From the NCBI GenBank assembly GCA_035548175.1, contig DASZTO010000014.1:1-64000 (forward strand): a stretch of DNA of 64,000 nucleotides, given 5' to 3'. Below, one piece after another: positions 7,827 through 17,309 of the stretch. The notes below the pieces were generated by a model. That model ran no database searches. It was not told where the DNA came from and saw nothing but the letters and a program-made list of their open reading frames with translations. The first letter of the stretch is position 1. Each line of letters begins with the position of its first letter. Source of the DNA: CALCHA01 sp035548175. Lineage in GTDB: Bacteria > Planctomycetota > Phycisphaerae > WQYP01. The position numbers and the translations under genes are program-made.

Positions 7827-8195
7827 TCAACCCCGGGGAATGAACACGTTGAAGTCCTGCAGCGCCTTGTCCAGCGTGTCATGGAACGTGAAGAGCTTGT
7901 GCAGATTCGTGATCTTGAAAACCTTGTACAACTCGGGACGAATTCCCGCGATGATGACCCGCCCGCCCACCGGGTCCAGCGCCTTCTTGAGTTGCAACAG
8001 CACCCCCAGCGCCTGCGATGACATGAAGCGCACCGCCGAAAACTCCAGGATCAGCTTCCGGTGATCCTGCTTTTCGGCCAGTTCGATCAGGTTTTTCCCC
8101 AGCGTCTCGATGTTCGCCGAATCCAGAACCGCCACGTTCTGGAAGCTCACCACCGTCACATCCTTGTAGGTTTCCACGAGCAGTTGATTGTCCAC
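7827..8195 (-). CDS. STAS-domain protein (anti-sigma factor antagonist-like)
   Basis: 122-aa single-domain STAS protein related to SpoIIAA/RsbV. Beta-alpha pattern VTVVSFQNVAVLDSANIE, then the phosphorylation-site region VRFMSSQALGVLL with Ser-Ser at the family phosphoacceptor position, then GGRVIIAGI. It would act in a partner-switching circuit with a serine kinase/anti-sigma factor; no such partner is adjacent. The GTG at 8195 is preferred because AGGAG lies 6 nt upstream and the protein then has the normal length; a TTG at 8252 would add 19 residues without a ribosome site. Confidence 0.85.
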   Translation of the reverse strand: MDNQLLVETYKDVTVVSFQNVAVLDSANIETLGKNLIELAEKQDHRKLILEFSAVRFMSSQALGVLLQLKKALDPVGGRVIIAGIRPELYKVFKITNLHKLFTFHDTLDKALQDFNVFIPRG

Positions 8196-8304
8196 GAGCG
8201 GCTCCTGCGCACGAACGTCCGGGACGGCCGCGTTTTCTTCCGCGGCGGCCAAACAGTTATCGGCAAATACCCCATGGGTGTCAATTCCCAGCCCCGCTGA
8301 GAAA

Positions 8305-9063
8305 TCAGAAGGAGAGACTGGCCCGCCCTTCGCCCGCCGCTTCGCCGCCCCGCCGCTGGCCTTCGAGATCCAGCATCCGACGCTTCGTTTCCACCCCGCC
8401 GGGGGCCGTGAAACCCGTCATCGCACCGGTCGAGCCCACCACCCGGTGGCAGGGTACGAGCACCGGCCAGGGATTCCGCCGCAGCGCCGCGCCCACGGCC
8501 CGGCTCGCGGCCGCATTGCCCAACGCCCGGGCCACTTCCCCATACGTCCGCTTGCAGCCGCAGGGAATTCCCGCCACCAGTTCGAGCACCCGGCGCTGAA
8601 AGGGAGTTACTCCGGACCAATCAAGCCGCGGCGCCCAGAGGGTCCAATGATCGACGACCCGGGGTTGCGTGCGGTCTCGCAAGTCGGCGGTGTAATACTG
8701 CTGAAGGTAACGCACCAGTTCCGGAAACCACTCGGGCACGACTTCCGGATGAAAGGTCAAACGACCGTCGCCAAAAACTTCCTGACACCCTGGGAATTGT
8801 CTAAGCAATTGCGCTCGCAGGTCATGACAGGAGAGCCCCGGCGTGACAATTCGGCACAACAACGCCGATGAGGGTTTTTGCGAAAAGGTGAAGGTCGCGT
8901 CGGCATCGTCTGGGGGAGCCATCCACACCGCCCCGGCGTTGCCCCACGCGGTGGGAATCAAGGCCATGTGATAGGTGGGGCCATCGGCTTTGCGCAATTG
9001 CGGCGAAAAACCGCCCCTGGGGTTCGACAGAATGGGAATCTCCCGAGGTTCTGCAACGACCAT
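8305..9063 (-). CDS. ogt: methylated-DNA--[protein]-cysteine S-methyltransferase
   Basis: 252-aa suicide repair protein that transfers alkyl groups from O6-alkylguanine to its own cysteine. C-terminal domain: GIPCGCKRTYGEVA, the helix-turn-helix arginine region, active-site PCHRVVGS and GAMTGFTAPGGVETKR. The N-terminal half of about 150 residues is longer than in Ogt and not recognisable apart from a possible degenerate RNase-H-like fold; it is not an Ada zinc domain. AGGAG precedes the ATG at 9063. It sits alone between the STAS gene and a divergent hypothetical. Confidence 0.93.
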   Translation of the reverse strand: MVVAEPREIPILSNPRGGFSPQLRKADGPTYHMALIPTAWGNAGAVWMAPPDDADATFTFSQKPSSALLCRIVTPGLSCHDLRAQLLRQFPGCQEVFGDGRLTFHPEVVPEWFPELVRYLQQYYTADLRDRTQPRVVDHWTLWAPRLDWSGVTPFQRRVLELVAGIPCGCKRTYGEVARALGNAAASRAVGAALRRNPWPVLVPCHRVVGSTGAMTGFTAPGGVETKRRMLDLEGQRRGGEAAGEGRASLSF

Positions 9064-9104
9064 GGCGGCTCCTCGTTATGCTGGTGAGAGAGGCGTATTT
9101 CCGT

Positions 9105-9110
9105 AGTATA
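9105..9110 (-). promoter_or_regulatory. -10 element TATACT for ogt
   Basis: Minus-strand TATACT at 9110-9105, about 42 nt before the ogt ATG. No convincing -35 hexamer was found at 16-18 bp. Confidence 0.35.
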
Positions 9111-9241
9111 GGGGCATCGCGCCGCCCTAAGCCACTGGCGGCGACCTCTTTTTTCGCATGACAACCATGCGGCGGCCGACATAGACAATGAGCCCGCCGC
9201 GCCGTTGCCCGGGGCAAGAGGCCCCGCCAGGGAGTCGCAGG

Positions 9242-10084
9242 ATGTTGGGACTGTACTTAAGCACCGCACAGAAAATTCAGGTCGGCATCGTCGTCGCCGT
9301 CCTGAGTTTATCGGCCTATGAACTCTATACAGGCCTTCACCCGGCCCCAGACGGCACCGTCGCCTCGTGGGTCGAATCTCGGCGCGTCGCCACCGATCCC
9401 TCCAAGCCCATCAGCGCCAGCAATCCCGTCGATCCTCAAAAGTCCGGCGTCGCGACCCTGTTCAACTGCTACGATGGACGGCTGGAAATCATCGAATATC
9501 CGCCCGCCAGCGGCTTGGGCATGCAGCTCCGCTTCGAGCCCGACAAACGCCGCAAGTCCTACCAGCTTTATAAAGACCCCACCGCCTGGATCGCCTCCAT
9601 CAAGGATTCCTATCACCGCGCCCTGACCATGGCGGCCTACAGCGCCGCGGCCAAGCGCCCCCTGGGCGTGCTGAACAGCGCTTCGCTGTCCAAGGAACAG
9701 CTCGCCGGCGAGAAGAAGGCCCGCGAAAGCATGCTGGATGAAATCGCTCGTTTCGATGAAGAAGCCCGCGCCGGGGTGATCGAAAAGCCCCTCCATGCCG
9801 CGCTGGTCAGCGCCCTGGCGGATTTCCGCAAACTGCCCGGCGACACCATGAAAAGCTCCACCAAGGCGGCGGCCGCTAGAAAGGTGATCGCGGCCGCGCT
9901 GGCTTATATGGATGCCGTCGAAAAGCGCCGAGACACCGCCGTGAACGGCTATGTCGCCGCGGTCGACAAACTTCTTCAGGACGGTCAGAAGCCCAAGGTC
10001 GCCACCGCGGGCGAAGCGCTCATCAACCGCTGGAAAAATGGGCCTGTGACCGCTCCGGTGCTGGCGGCGCTGGCGCGCTCCTGA
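9242..10084 (+). CDS. membrane-anchored protein of unknown function
   Basis: 280-aa protein with one N-terminal membrane segment (about residues 12-28, VGIVVAVLSLSAYEL) and a soluble, presumably periplasmic remainder rich in charged helices (KKARESMLDEIARFDEEA). The ATG at 9242 is chosen because GGGAG precedes it and it starts directly before the membrane segment; 9188 would add 18 basic residues. No family recognised. Converges on the YlbF-type gene with a 48-bp gap lacking a clear terminator. Confidence 0.7.
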   Translation: MLGLYLSTAQKIQVGIVVAVLSLSAYELYTGLHPAPDGTVASWVESRRVATDPSKPISASNPVDPQKSGVATLFNCYDGRLEIIEYPPASGLGMQLRFEPDKRRKSYQLYKDPTAWIASIKDSYHRALTMAAYSAAAKRPLGVLNSASLSKEQLAGEKKARESMLDEIARFDEEARAGVIEKPLHAALVSALADFRKLPGDTMKSSTKAAAARKVIAAALAYMDAVEKRRDTAVNGYVAAVDKLLQDGQKPKVATAGEALINRWKNGPVTAPVLAALARS

Positions 10085-10132
10085 CGGTTTCGCCAATGGC
10101 CCCGCTACTCGACCTTCCGGCCGTTCGCCCGC

Positions 10133-10555
10133 TCAAGTCTCCAGAATGATCTTGCTGGCGCCGCCGCTACCTTCCGCCGCGCCGCCGCTCCCGCTGCCCA
10201 TCTCGGGCGGCGCCGCCTGCCCGCTCATCCCGCCGTTGATCGTGTCCTGCAGTTTGCGCATGAAGTCCATGTACTCCGCCTGAGCGCCGGCGAATTTCTT
10301 GAGCGTCGAGTTCATCGCGATGGACTGCTGAAGCCGCTCGAACTGCTGCTTCTCCGCCACCTCGATGGGCTGCATCTGCTGTTCCTTCATGGCCAGCGTC
10401 TCGATCAATTGCTCGTATTGTTGGAGCAACTGCTTCGCCCCGACGTCCAGTTCGAGTTGCCGGATGATTTCTTTATAAGCCGCCGCGATCGGATGGGTCG
10501 CCACCAGCGCCCCGAGCTTATGTGCCGCCGACAGAACCTCAGCCGTATCCGCCAT
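10133..10555 (-). CDS. YlbF/YmcA-family protein
   Basis: 140-aa helical protein matching the Com_YlbF (DUF964) family: an alpha-helical hairpin with AAYKEIIRQLELDVGAKQLL and the central heptads QQYEQLIETLAMKEQQMQ. In Bacillus relatives act with RNase Y in mRNA maturation; whether this holds here is unknown. The last 25 residues form a Gly/Ser-rich tail (GSGSGGAAEGSGGAS) not normal for the family. The ATG at 10555 is used (10561 is an alternative). Same strand as the DAHP synthase gene, about 95 bp downstream of it. Confidence 0.78.
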   Translation of the reverse strand: MADTAEVLSAAHKLGALVATHPIAAAYKEIIRQLELDVGAKQLLQQYEQLIETLAMKEQQMQPIEVAEKQQFERLQQSIAMNSTLKKFAGAQAEYMDFMRKLQDTINGGMSGQAAPPEMGSGSGGAAEGSGGASKIILET

Positions 10556-10650
10556 GATCAACCCCAGAAAAAAGAACTGCCCGCGCCGCGCCGGCCATGC
10601 CCCCGATCATAGCCCCGCGCGACGCGCTTGGCGACCCGGGTCCGATCCGG

Positions 10651-11742
10651 TCAGAACACGTTGTGTCCCAGCGACGCCGCCGGCGTCTGGCGCGAGGAGC
10701 TGGTCTCCGCCGCCGCGAACGTCCGATGCAGCACCCCGGCGATCTCCCGCAGCTGCGCCATCAGCTCGGCAAACGTCCCCGGCAGCAGCGCCTGCGGGCC
10801 ATCGCACATTGCCTTCGCGGGGTTGTCGTGGCACTCCACCATGATTCCATCCGCACCCGCGGCAATCGCCGCCCGCGCCAGCGACGGCACATACTGCCGA
10901 TCCCCCGCCGCATGGCTCGGATCCACGATCACCGGCAAATGGCTCAGATTTTTCACCACCGGCACCGCCGACAAGTCCAGCGTGTACCGCAGGCTCGTCT
11001 CGAACGTCTTGATGCCGCGCTCGCACAAGATCACCTGCCGGTTCCCCTGCGACAGCACATACTCCGCCGACATCAGCCACTCGCTGATCGACCCGGCCAA
11101 GCCGCGTTTGAGCACCACCGGCTTGCGCGTCCGCCCGACCTCGAACAGCAGGTTGAAGTTCTGCATGTTCCGCGCGCCGATCTGGAAAATGTCCGTGTAT
11201 CGCTCGATCGTCTGCACGTGCCGCGTGTCCATCACTTCCGTGATCACCGGCATGTTGTTTTCCCGGCCCGCATCCCGCAGCCACTTGAGGGCGTCCTCGC
11301 CATGCCCCTGGAATGAATAGGGCGACGTCCGCGGCTTATACGCCCCGCCCCGCAGCACCGTCGCCCCGGCCTGTTTCACCTCGCGCGCAAGCTGGAAAAC
11401 CATCGCTTCATCTTCCGCCGCACAGGGCCCCGCGATCGCCACGCAATGCGTTCCGCCGACCCGCACGGCCCCGCCCTGAGGACAGGGAATTTCGATGACC
11501 GTGTCCTCTTTATGGAATTCCCGGCTGGCCAGCTTGTATGGCTTCATGATCGGCAGCACCTGCTCCACCCCGGTGATGCTCTTGAGGTGCTCCGGATCGA
11601 CCTTGACCTCTTCCCCCACGACCCCGATCACCGTGCGAAACTGGCCGCGCGACAGATGCGCCTGCAGCCCGAGGGCCTCGATCTGTGAGACAATATCGTT
11701 AACAAGCGCCTCAGAGGCTTCCGGCTTGAGAATTACGATCAT
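10651..11742 (-). CDS. aroF: 3-deoxy-7-phosphoheptulonate synthase (DAHP synthase)
   Basis: 363-aa enzyme condensing phosphoenolpyruvate and erythrose 4-phosphate, the first step of the shikimate pathway. Residues 1-70 form the ferredoxin-like regulatory domain (MIVILKPEAS... FRTVIGVVGEE) seen in the Thermotoga-type enzyme, where tyrosine or phenylalanine can inhibit. Catalytic barrel motifs: AGPCAAE, RGGAYKPRTSPYSFQG, DPSHAAGDR and the metal-ligand region MVECHDNP. The ATG at 11742 fits the family start; 11784 adds 14 unaligned residues. Upstream gap to the divergent small basic protein carries the latter's promoter. Confidence 0.93.
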   Translation of the reverse strand: MIVILKPEASEALVNDIVSQIEALGLQAHLSRGQFRTVIGVVGEEVKVDPEHLKSITGVEQVLPIMKPYKLASREFHKEDTVIEIPCPQGGAVRVGGTHCVAIAGPCAAEDEAMVFQLAREVKQAGATVLRGGAYKPRTSPYSFQGHGEDALKWLRDAGRENNMPVITEVMDTRHVQTIERYTDIFQIGARNMQNFNLLFEVGRTRKPVVLKRGLAGSISEWLMSAEYVLSQGNRQVILCERGIKTFETSLRYTLDLSAVPVVKNLSHLPVIVDPSHAAGDRQYVPSLARAAIAAGADGIMVECHDNPAKAMCDGPQALLPGTFAELMAQLREIAGVLHRTFAAAETSSSRQTPAASLGHNVF

Positions 11743-11829
11743 GACCGATACCTGCCCAATGGAAATAATGCGAAGACCCGCCATTATGGCGGAATACCGC
11801 CGTCAATTCCATCCCACCACGCGCTGCGC

Positions 11830-11859
11830 TTGCCCGATGGGGGGGCTGCTGGGTATAGT
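11830..11859 (+). promoter_or_regulatory. sigma70-like promoter of the small basic protein gene
   Basis: TTGCCC (11830-11835), 18-bp spacer, TATAGT (11854-11859). The transcript would start near 11866 and give a leader of about 29 nt with GGAG at 11883-11886. Confidence 0.5.
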
Positions 11860-11894
11860 GCTCGACTCGGGTAATCAGACACGGAGCAAGCGTC

Positions 11895-12206
11895 ATGTCC
11901 CTGGACCGCAGCCTCAAAGGCAAATCGACATTGGAACGTCACCGCAATGTGCTTCGCCGCTCGGAGCGCATTGTGATGCTGGAAGACAACGACAAGTGGG
12001 CCGAGGGCAAGAATTCGGTGTTCAACCTGGTGAAGGTTGCCCATCGCAAGCAGGTGGCCGCGAAGAAGGTGAAGGCCGAAGCGACCGCCGAAGGCGCGGT
12101 TGCCACGGCCGCCGCTCCGGCCGCGGGTGGGAAGGCGCCAGCCGCCGCCGCCGCCCCGGCCGCGAAAGCCGCCGCTCCGGCCGCCAAGGGCGCCGCCAAG
12201 AAATAA
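11895..12206 (+). CDS. small basic protein (TIGR04137-like) with Ala/Lys-rich tail
   Basis: 103 aa. Residues 1-60 match a small basic protein conserved in Verrucomicrobia, Chlamydiae and relatives (SLDRSLKGKSTLERHRNVL, RSERI, SVFNLPKV-like SVFNLVKVAHRK). Residues 61-103 are almost only Ala, Lys, Pro and Gly (AAPAAKAAAPAAKGAAKK), like the tail of histone H1-type proteins and longer than the family core. It probably binds nucleic acid; a ribosome link is suggested for relatives but not shown here. GGAG lies 8 nt before the ATG; the promoter at 11830-11859 is clear. Confidence 0.8.
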   Translation: MSLDRSLKGKSTLERHRNVLRRSERIVMLEDNDKWAEGKNSVFNLVKVAHRKQVAAKKVKAEATAEGAVATAAAPAAGGKAPAAAAAPAAKAAAPAAKGAAKK

Positions 12207-12331
12207 GGCGCGCTCGTGCGACGTTTTCTGCGGCGACAGCTCGGCGGTTCAGCCTCGCCTTGACTTGGCCGATGAAAACGGTAACGTAAACACTCTCTGG
12301 CGATCCCCATGTTTCGGCCTCCAGAGGACAT

Positions 12332-12403
12332 TCCGCGGTAGCTCAATGGTAGAGCAGCCGGCTGTTAACCGGCTGGTTGTAGGTTCGAATCCTACCCGCG
12401 GAG
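12332..12403 (+). tRNA. tRNA-Asn (anticodon GTT)
   Basis: Cloverleaf folds by eye: acceptor TCCGCGG/CCGCGGA, D-arm GCTC...GAGC, anticodon stem GCCGG/CCGGC with loop CTGTTAA (anticodon GTT at 12364-12366), T-arm GTAGG/CCTAC with TTCGAAT. Discriminator G at 12403; CCA is not encoded. Confidence 0.97.
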
Positions 12404-12495
12404 CTTTTGCTGTAACCCTCCCCCCATTTTTCGCCCCGCCCATTTTTATCGCCCGTGCGAAATGCCCGTCGTTGGCTCAGGACCGTGGCCGCAGT

Positions 12496-15400
12496 TCAGT
12501 GAAAATCGCGCGCTGCCACCCTCGCGGGAACGGTCTGCATGAGACGCGCCAGATTGGCCGCCCGCTGAACCAGCACGTGCACCACCTGCCCCTGCCGTTC
12601 GACTTTTCCCCACACCACCACCGTGGCGCTGTGGCGGAGCTCACGATAAAAACGGTCATAAATCTGCGGACGCACCACCAGGTTCGCAACTCCCGTTTCA
12701 TCCTCCGTGGTCATAAACACGATGCCGCTGGCGGTGCCCGGACGCTGGCGCACCAGCACCAGTCCCGCCACGGCGACGCGCCGGCCATGCGGGCACTCAA
12801 GCGGATCCGACAGCCTGGCGGAAGCTATGATGCCCCGGCGCGTCAGCAGCGGACGCGAGAAAGACAGCGGATGCGCTTTGAGCGAAAGCCCGGTGGCGGC
12901 GTAATCGTACACCACGCTGGCGATCGGAGAGACTTCCGGCAGCGCCGCGGCAGCTTCGACAATATCCGAATTTTCCAACTGATCGAACATCGGCAGCACA
13001 TCGTCGCGCAAACGCGAGATGGCCCAGAGAGCGGCCTGTCGGTCGAGGCCCATCGAGGCGAAAGCGTCGGCGGAAGCGAGGGTGCGCAGCGTGGCGGCGC
13101 GCACGCCGCTGGCGCGCCACAGGGCCTGGATCCCGCGAAAAGAACCGTGCATTTCGAACGCCGCGCGGATTTTGTCGGCTTCCGCCTGGCGCATGGAAGC
13201 GACCAGTCGCATGCCCAGGCGCAAGGCGACCGAGTCGCCGTCAGGTTCGAGGGTGCAGTCCCAGTGGCTGCGGGAGACATCGACGGGGCGAATCGCCACC
13301 CCATGTTCGCGGGCGTCGCGCACGATCTGCGCCGGCTGATAAAACCCCATGGGCTGGCTGTTGATCAGCGCCGCCGCGAACGCCGCCGGATGGTGGCATT
13401 TGAGCCAGGCGGAAACGTACACCAGCAGTGCAAAGCTGGCGGCATGCGATTCGGGAAAACCGTAATCGCTGAAGCCCTTGATCTGATCGAAGCAGCGGTG
13501 GGCGAATTCGGGATCGTAGCCGTTGGCCAGCATGCCGGCGATCATTTTCTGGCCGAACAGGTGGATCAGGTTTCCCTTGCGTTTCCAGGCGGCCATCGCG
13601 CGGCGGAGTTTGTCCGCTTCGCCCGGCGTGAAACCCCCGGCGACGATCGCGAGTTTCATCGCCTGTTCCTGAAACAGCGGGACGCCGAGGGTTTTTCCCA
13701 GGACCGCCTCGATCTGCGGGTTTGGATACCTGAATTCCTCTTCGCCGTTGCGGCGACGCAGGTAGGGATGCACCATGCCGCCCTGAATCGGACCGGGCCG
13801 GACAATCGCCACTTCGATGACCAGGTCGTAAAAACGGCGCGGTTTCAAGCGCGGCAGCATCGTCATCTGGGCGCGCGATTCCACCTGAAACACGCCGATG
13901 GAATCCGCGCGGCAGAGCATGTCGTAGACTGCGGGATCTTCGGGCGGCACCGTATGAAACTGCAGCGGCGGATCGGTGCTGTGCGGGCAAAGCATGCGAC
14001 GTTCGACGTTGACCAGGTCAATCGCCTTGCGAATGCAGGTCAGCATGCCCAGGCCCAGCACGTCCACCTTGAGCATTCCCAGTTCGTCGATGTCGTCCTT
14101 GTCCCATTCGATGACGGTGCGGTCGGGCATGGCGGCGTTTTCGATGGGGACCGATTCGCACAGCGGGCCCTGCGTGATGATGAAGCCGCCGACGTGCTGC
14201 GAGAGGTGGCGGGGAAACCCGATGAGTTCGGAGGCGAGCTGAAAAGTCTGGCGGAGAATGGGATCGCGGGCGTCGAGGCCCAGCTCGCGAACGCGCTGGA
14301 GCGAGATCACGCCCTGGTCCCACCAGTCGCCGGACTTGGCCAGCTTGTCGACGCAATCCAGCGAGAGCCCCATCGCCTTGCCCACGTCGCGGATGGCGCT
14401 GCGCCGGCGATAGCTGATCACCTCGGCGGTGAGCGCCGCTCGATCGCGGCCATACTTCTGATACAGATACTGGATCACTTCCTCGCGGCGTTCATGCTCG
14501 AAATCGATGTCGATATCCGGCGGCTCGTCACGCTCCTTGCTGATGAAGCGCTCGACCAGCAGATCGATGCGTTCCGGATCGACGGCGGTGACGCCCAGGC
14601 AGTAGCACACCGTGGAATTTGCCGCCGCGCCGCGTCCCTGGCACAAAATGCCCTGGGAGCGGGCATAAGTGACGATGTCCGCGACGGTGAGAAAGTAGGC
14701 CGGATAGTTGAGCGATTCGATCAGCTCAAATTCATGCTCGATGCGGCGGCGGACGTTGTCGCTGATGCCGGCGGGATAGCGTTCGCAGGCGCCTTTCCAG
14801 GTCAGATCGCGCAGGTGCTCCATCATCGATTTGCCCGGCGGACAGACCTCCGACGGATATTCGTACTTCAATTGATCGAGCGAAAATCCCAGCGCGCGGC
14901 GGGCGATGGTCATCGTGCGGGCGATCGCTTCGGGATACGCCGCAAAAAGCCGGGCCATCTCCTCGGGCCCCTTGATATGGCGCTCGGCGTTGGCGAAAAG
15001 CGAAAAGCCCGCCTGCTCGATCGTGCAGCCCACGCGGATGCAGGTCAGAACGTCCTGCAGCGGCTTGCGCTCCGGCACGTGATAATGCACGTCATTGGTC
15101 GCGACCAGCGGAATGTCCAGCCGGCGCGCCAATGCGGCCGCTTCGGACAGACGCGCTTCATCGCGGCCGTCATAAAGACAGGTGGCGGCCAGCGACAGAC
15201 GATCGTCGTCAAAGACGCCACGCAGCACACGCAGATGCTCTTCGATTTCGTCCACACGCGGCGGCGGCAGGACAATCGCCAGCAACCCCGCCTGATGATC
15301 CAGCACATCCTGAAGCGTCAGCCGGCACTGACCCTTGGGCGCCCGCCGCTTGCCATAGGTCAGCAACCGGCAAAGCCGCCCATACGCGGACCGATCCGTG

Positions 15401-15744
15401 GGATACACCAGCAACGACAGCGGCGGGGCGGCATCATCCACACCGGCCGCAAGCGGGCCCATCGCGGCTTTCACCTGCAGATGACATCCAACGATGTAAG
15501 GCAGCCCCGCATCCTTTGCGGCCATCTTCCCGCGCACAATGCCCGCGAGGCTGTTGATGTCCGTGATCGCCACCGCATGACAGCCCATTTCCGCGGCCCG
15601 GGCCACCATTTCCTCCGGATGGCTGGCTCCGCGCAAAAAGGAAAAATTGGTCGTGACGTGCAGCTCGGCGTATGGAATCGCCGAGGGCTGGACCCTGGAA
15701 AGATCCACCTCGGGACGAATCTTGGGAAAGGGCAGTTCCGGCAT
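12496..15744 (-). CDS. dnaE2: error-prone DNA polymerase DnaE2 (ImuC)
   Basis: About 1082-aa C-family polymerase for translesion synthesis. Visible: N-terminal PHP domain (AELHVTTNFSFLRGASHP), palm with the catalytic PDIDIDF near residue 410, fingers/helix-hairpin-helix region, and a C-terminal OB fold (RVAVAGLVLVRQRPGT). Length and lack of a beta-clamp-type C-terminal extension match DnaE2 rather than the replicative DnaE. The start at 15744 (MPELPFPKI) is chosen because imuB ends at 15753, leaving a short gap. Third gene of the imuA-imuB-dnaE2 cassette. Confidence 0.93.
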   Translation of the reverse strand: MPELPFPKIRPEVDLSRVQPSAIPYAELHVTTNFSFLRGASHPEEMVARAAEMGCHAVAITDINSLAGIVRGKMAAKDAGLPYIVGCHLQVKAAMGPLAAGVDDAAPPLSLLVYPTDRSAYGRLCRLLTYGKRRAPKGQCRLTLQDVLDHQAGLLAIVLPPPRVDEIEEHLRVLRGVFDDDRLSLAATCLYDGRDEARLSEAAALARRLDIPLVATNDVHYHVPERKPLQDVLTCIRVGCTIEQAGFSLFANAERHIKGPEEMARLFAAYPEAIARTMTIARRALGFSLDQLKYEYPSEVCPPGKSMMEHLRDLTWKGACERYPAGISDNVRRRIEHEFELIESLNYPAYFLTVADIVTYARSQGILCQGRGAAANSTVCYCLGVTAVDPERIDLLVERFISKERDEPPDIDIDFEHERREEVIQYLYQKYGRDRAALTAEVISYRRRSAIRDVGKAMGLSLDCVDKLAKSGDWWDQGVISLQRVRELGLDARDPILRQTFQLASELIGFPRHLSQHVGGFIITQGPLCESVPIENAAMPDRTVIEWDKDDIDELGMLKVDVLGLGMLTCIRKAIDLVNVERRMLCPHSTDPPLQFHTVPPEDPAVYDMLCRADSIGVFQVESRAQMTMLPRLKPRRFYDLVIEVAIVRPGPIQGGMVHPYLRRRNGEEEFRYPNPQIEAVLGKTLGVPLFQEQAMKLAIVAGGFTPGEADKLRRAMAAWKRKGNLIHLFGQKMIAGMLANGYDPEFAHRCFDQIKGFSDYGFPESHAASFALLVYVSAWLKCHHPAAFAAALINSQPMGFYQPAQIVRDAREHGVAIRPVDVSRSHWDCTLEPDGDSVALRLGMRLVASMRQAEADKIRAAFEMHGSFRGIQALWRASGVRAATLRTLASADAFASMGLDRQAALWAISRLRDDVLPMFDQLENSDIVEAAAALPEVSPIASVVYDYAATGLSLKAHPLSFSRPLLTRRGIIASARLSDPLECPHGRRVAVAGLVLVRQRPGTASGIVFMTTEDETGVANLVVRPQIYDRFYRELRHSATVVVWGKVERQGQVVHVLVQRAANLARLMQTVPARVAARDFH

Positions 15745-15752
15745 GCGCGCAC

Positions 15753-17309
15753 CTACGCCCACAGGCCGTGAATAAACCACCGCCCGCTTTCCAGCTCGCG
15801 AAACGCCCAGAGCCACGCCCCCGCCGTGCTCTCAACCTTGAAGTAATCGCGCGTGCTGGCCCGGCGATCCCCCCACCACGCGGTGACGATGCGTTCCGGC
15901 CCAATGCCGCTGCGCAGCGTATACCCTTCGCCGCGCCAACGCAGGTAAGAGGGCGGACGATCGGGCAGCAGGGCCACGGCATCGGCGGGCTCCGGACGTT
16001 CCAGCAGCAGCGACGGCCGATCCACCAGGCGCAGCGCCTCGGGCGGCAGGTGGCCGGCGTCATCATGGCGCAGGGGCTCAAAGCCGCGGGCGACTTCCGG
16101 CGTGTGCGACGCCGCCGCGCGTGGAGCGAGCACGCGCCGCGGTCCCCAGCGCTCGATGATCGTGTCCAGCATCGCCTCAAACGCCTCTTCATGCGCATCG
16201 CCCTCGCCGGTTTCCCACTGTCCGATCTGTCGGTGGGGAACCGCTTCCGTCCAGAAGGCGGTCAGTCGCACCGCCTCCACGCCATAGCCCAGGTGCATGG
16301 TTTCGATGCGGGAATGCAGCAGTTTCCAGAGATGATTTTCATCGCGCGTCGCCCGGCCGACGATCAACTCCCGCGATACGGGCGGGGCATTGATGCGCAC
16401 GAGCTCGATGCGCAGTCCGCGGACGCCGCTCTCTTTTTCCAGCAGCAATCGCCCGAGCTGCCCAAGCAGATCGCGCACGGTCAGAAAAATCGCTTCCAGC
16501 TGAATGGCGGCGCCGTCGAACACGCGCGCGACGGTGAGCGGATCGAGTGGGCGGAGAGGCTCGATGAATTCATCGCTGCGGCCGAACGCCTGATCGAGCC
16601 GGAGCAGCAGATCGCGGCCATAGCGTGCGAAAAGGCTTTCGCGCGGGAGAACCAGCAGGTGCTCGATGCGCTCAATGCTGACTTCCCGCAGGGCGGCGCA
16701 CTGATCGTGGGAAATCCGCAGCGCGGCGACCGGCAGCGGCGCCAGGCCCTTGTGCATCTCCGCCTCGCGCAAAATCGCCGGCGCGTGAGGCCCGTAATGC
16801 GCCAGCGCCCAGGCCGCGCCCACCGTCGGCGCAACCGCCAGACGCGCGGCAAATCCCATGCGGTGCAGACGCGCCGTGATCTCCGCCAGCAGCAGGTGCT
16901 CGCTGCCGAAAAGATGGTCCTCGCCGGTGACATCCAGCAGCAGGCTGTCGGGGGAATCATGATGCGGCACCGCGGGATCGTTGCAGGAACAGGCGGGATC
17001 CACGGAAACAACGGGCGAAAAACGCAAACACCATTTCGCCAGCAGCTCAAGCGCCTGCCGGCTTTTATCCGCGTCAAAGGCGAAAACCCGCGCTGGACAG
17101 ATCGCCCGCGCCTCCGCCAGCGGCATGCCGGCATGAACCCCCGCCGCCCGGGCGATCGCACAGCAGCGGGCCACCCGCTTCTGCCGGGCATGATCCGCCG
17201 ACAGCAGCCACGCGCGGCGATCAGGCCCCGTGGCTGCGCTGCCGCACGCTTTGCGCCGCAGCAGATCCACATCCCACGTCGGCAGAAAAATGGAGAGCGC
17301 CCGTCCCAC
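15753..17309 (-). CDS. imuB: DNA polymerase Y-family accessory protein ImuB
   Basis: 518-aa Y-family-like protein that recruits DnaE2 to damaged DNA and links it to the sliding clamp. Visible: N-terminal FLPTWDVDLLRRK in place of the catalytic DxD..FF block of active Y polymerases, so it is probably not a polymerase itself; palm-domain RVARCCAIARAAGVHAGMPLAEARA; little-finger region with the C-terminal ending WWGDRRASTRDYFKVES. Start is GTG at 17309, inside the 3' end of imuA (89-bp overlap), implying coupled translation. Confidence 0.9.
   Translation of the reverse strand: MGRALSIFLPTWDVDLLRRKACGSAATGPDRRAWLLSADHARQKRVARCCAIARAAGVHAGMPLAEARAICPARVFAFDADKSRQALELLAKWCLRFSPVVSVDPACSCNDPAVPHHDSPDSLLLDVTGEDHLFGSEHLLLAEITARLHRMGFAARLAVAPTVGAAWALAHYGPHAPAILREAEMHKGLAPLPVAALRISHDQCAALREVSIERIEHLLVLPRESLFARYGRDLLLRLDQAFGRSDEFIEPLRPLDPLTVARVFDGAAIQLEAIFLTVRDLLGQLGRLLLEKESGVRGLRIELVRINAPPVSRELIVGRATRDENHLWKLLHSRIETMHLGYGVEAVRLTAFWTEAVPHRQIGQWETGEGDAHEEAFEAMLDTIIERWGPRRVLAPRAAASHTPEVARGFEPLRHDDAGHLPPEALRLVDRPSLLLERPEPADAVALLPDRPPSYLRWRGEGYTLRSGIGPERIVTAWWGDRRASTRDYFKVESTAGAWLWAFRELESGRWFIHGLWA

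Noticed and set aside
9188..9241. upstream start of the membrane-anchored protein
   Set aside because: Adds a basic, Pro-rich stretch with no ribosome site; 9242 begins at the membrane segment.
12100..15771. 1223-codon open frame opposite dnaE2
   Set aside because: Crosses the tRNA-Asn gene and gives an Arg/His/Gln-rich product; dnaE2 motifs are on the other strand.
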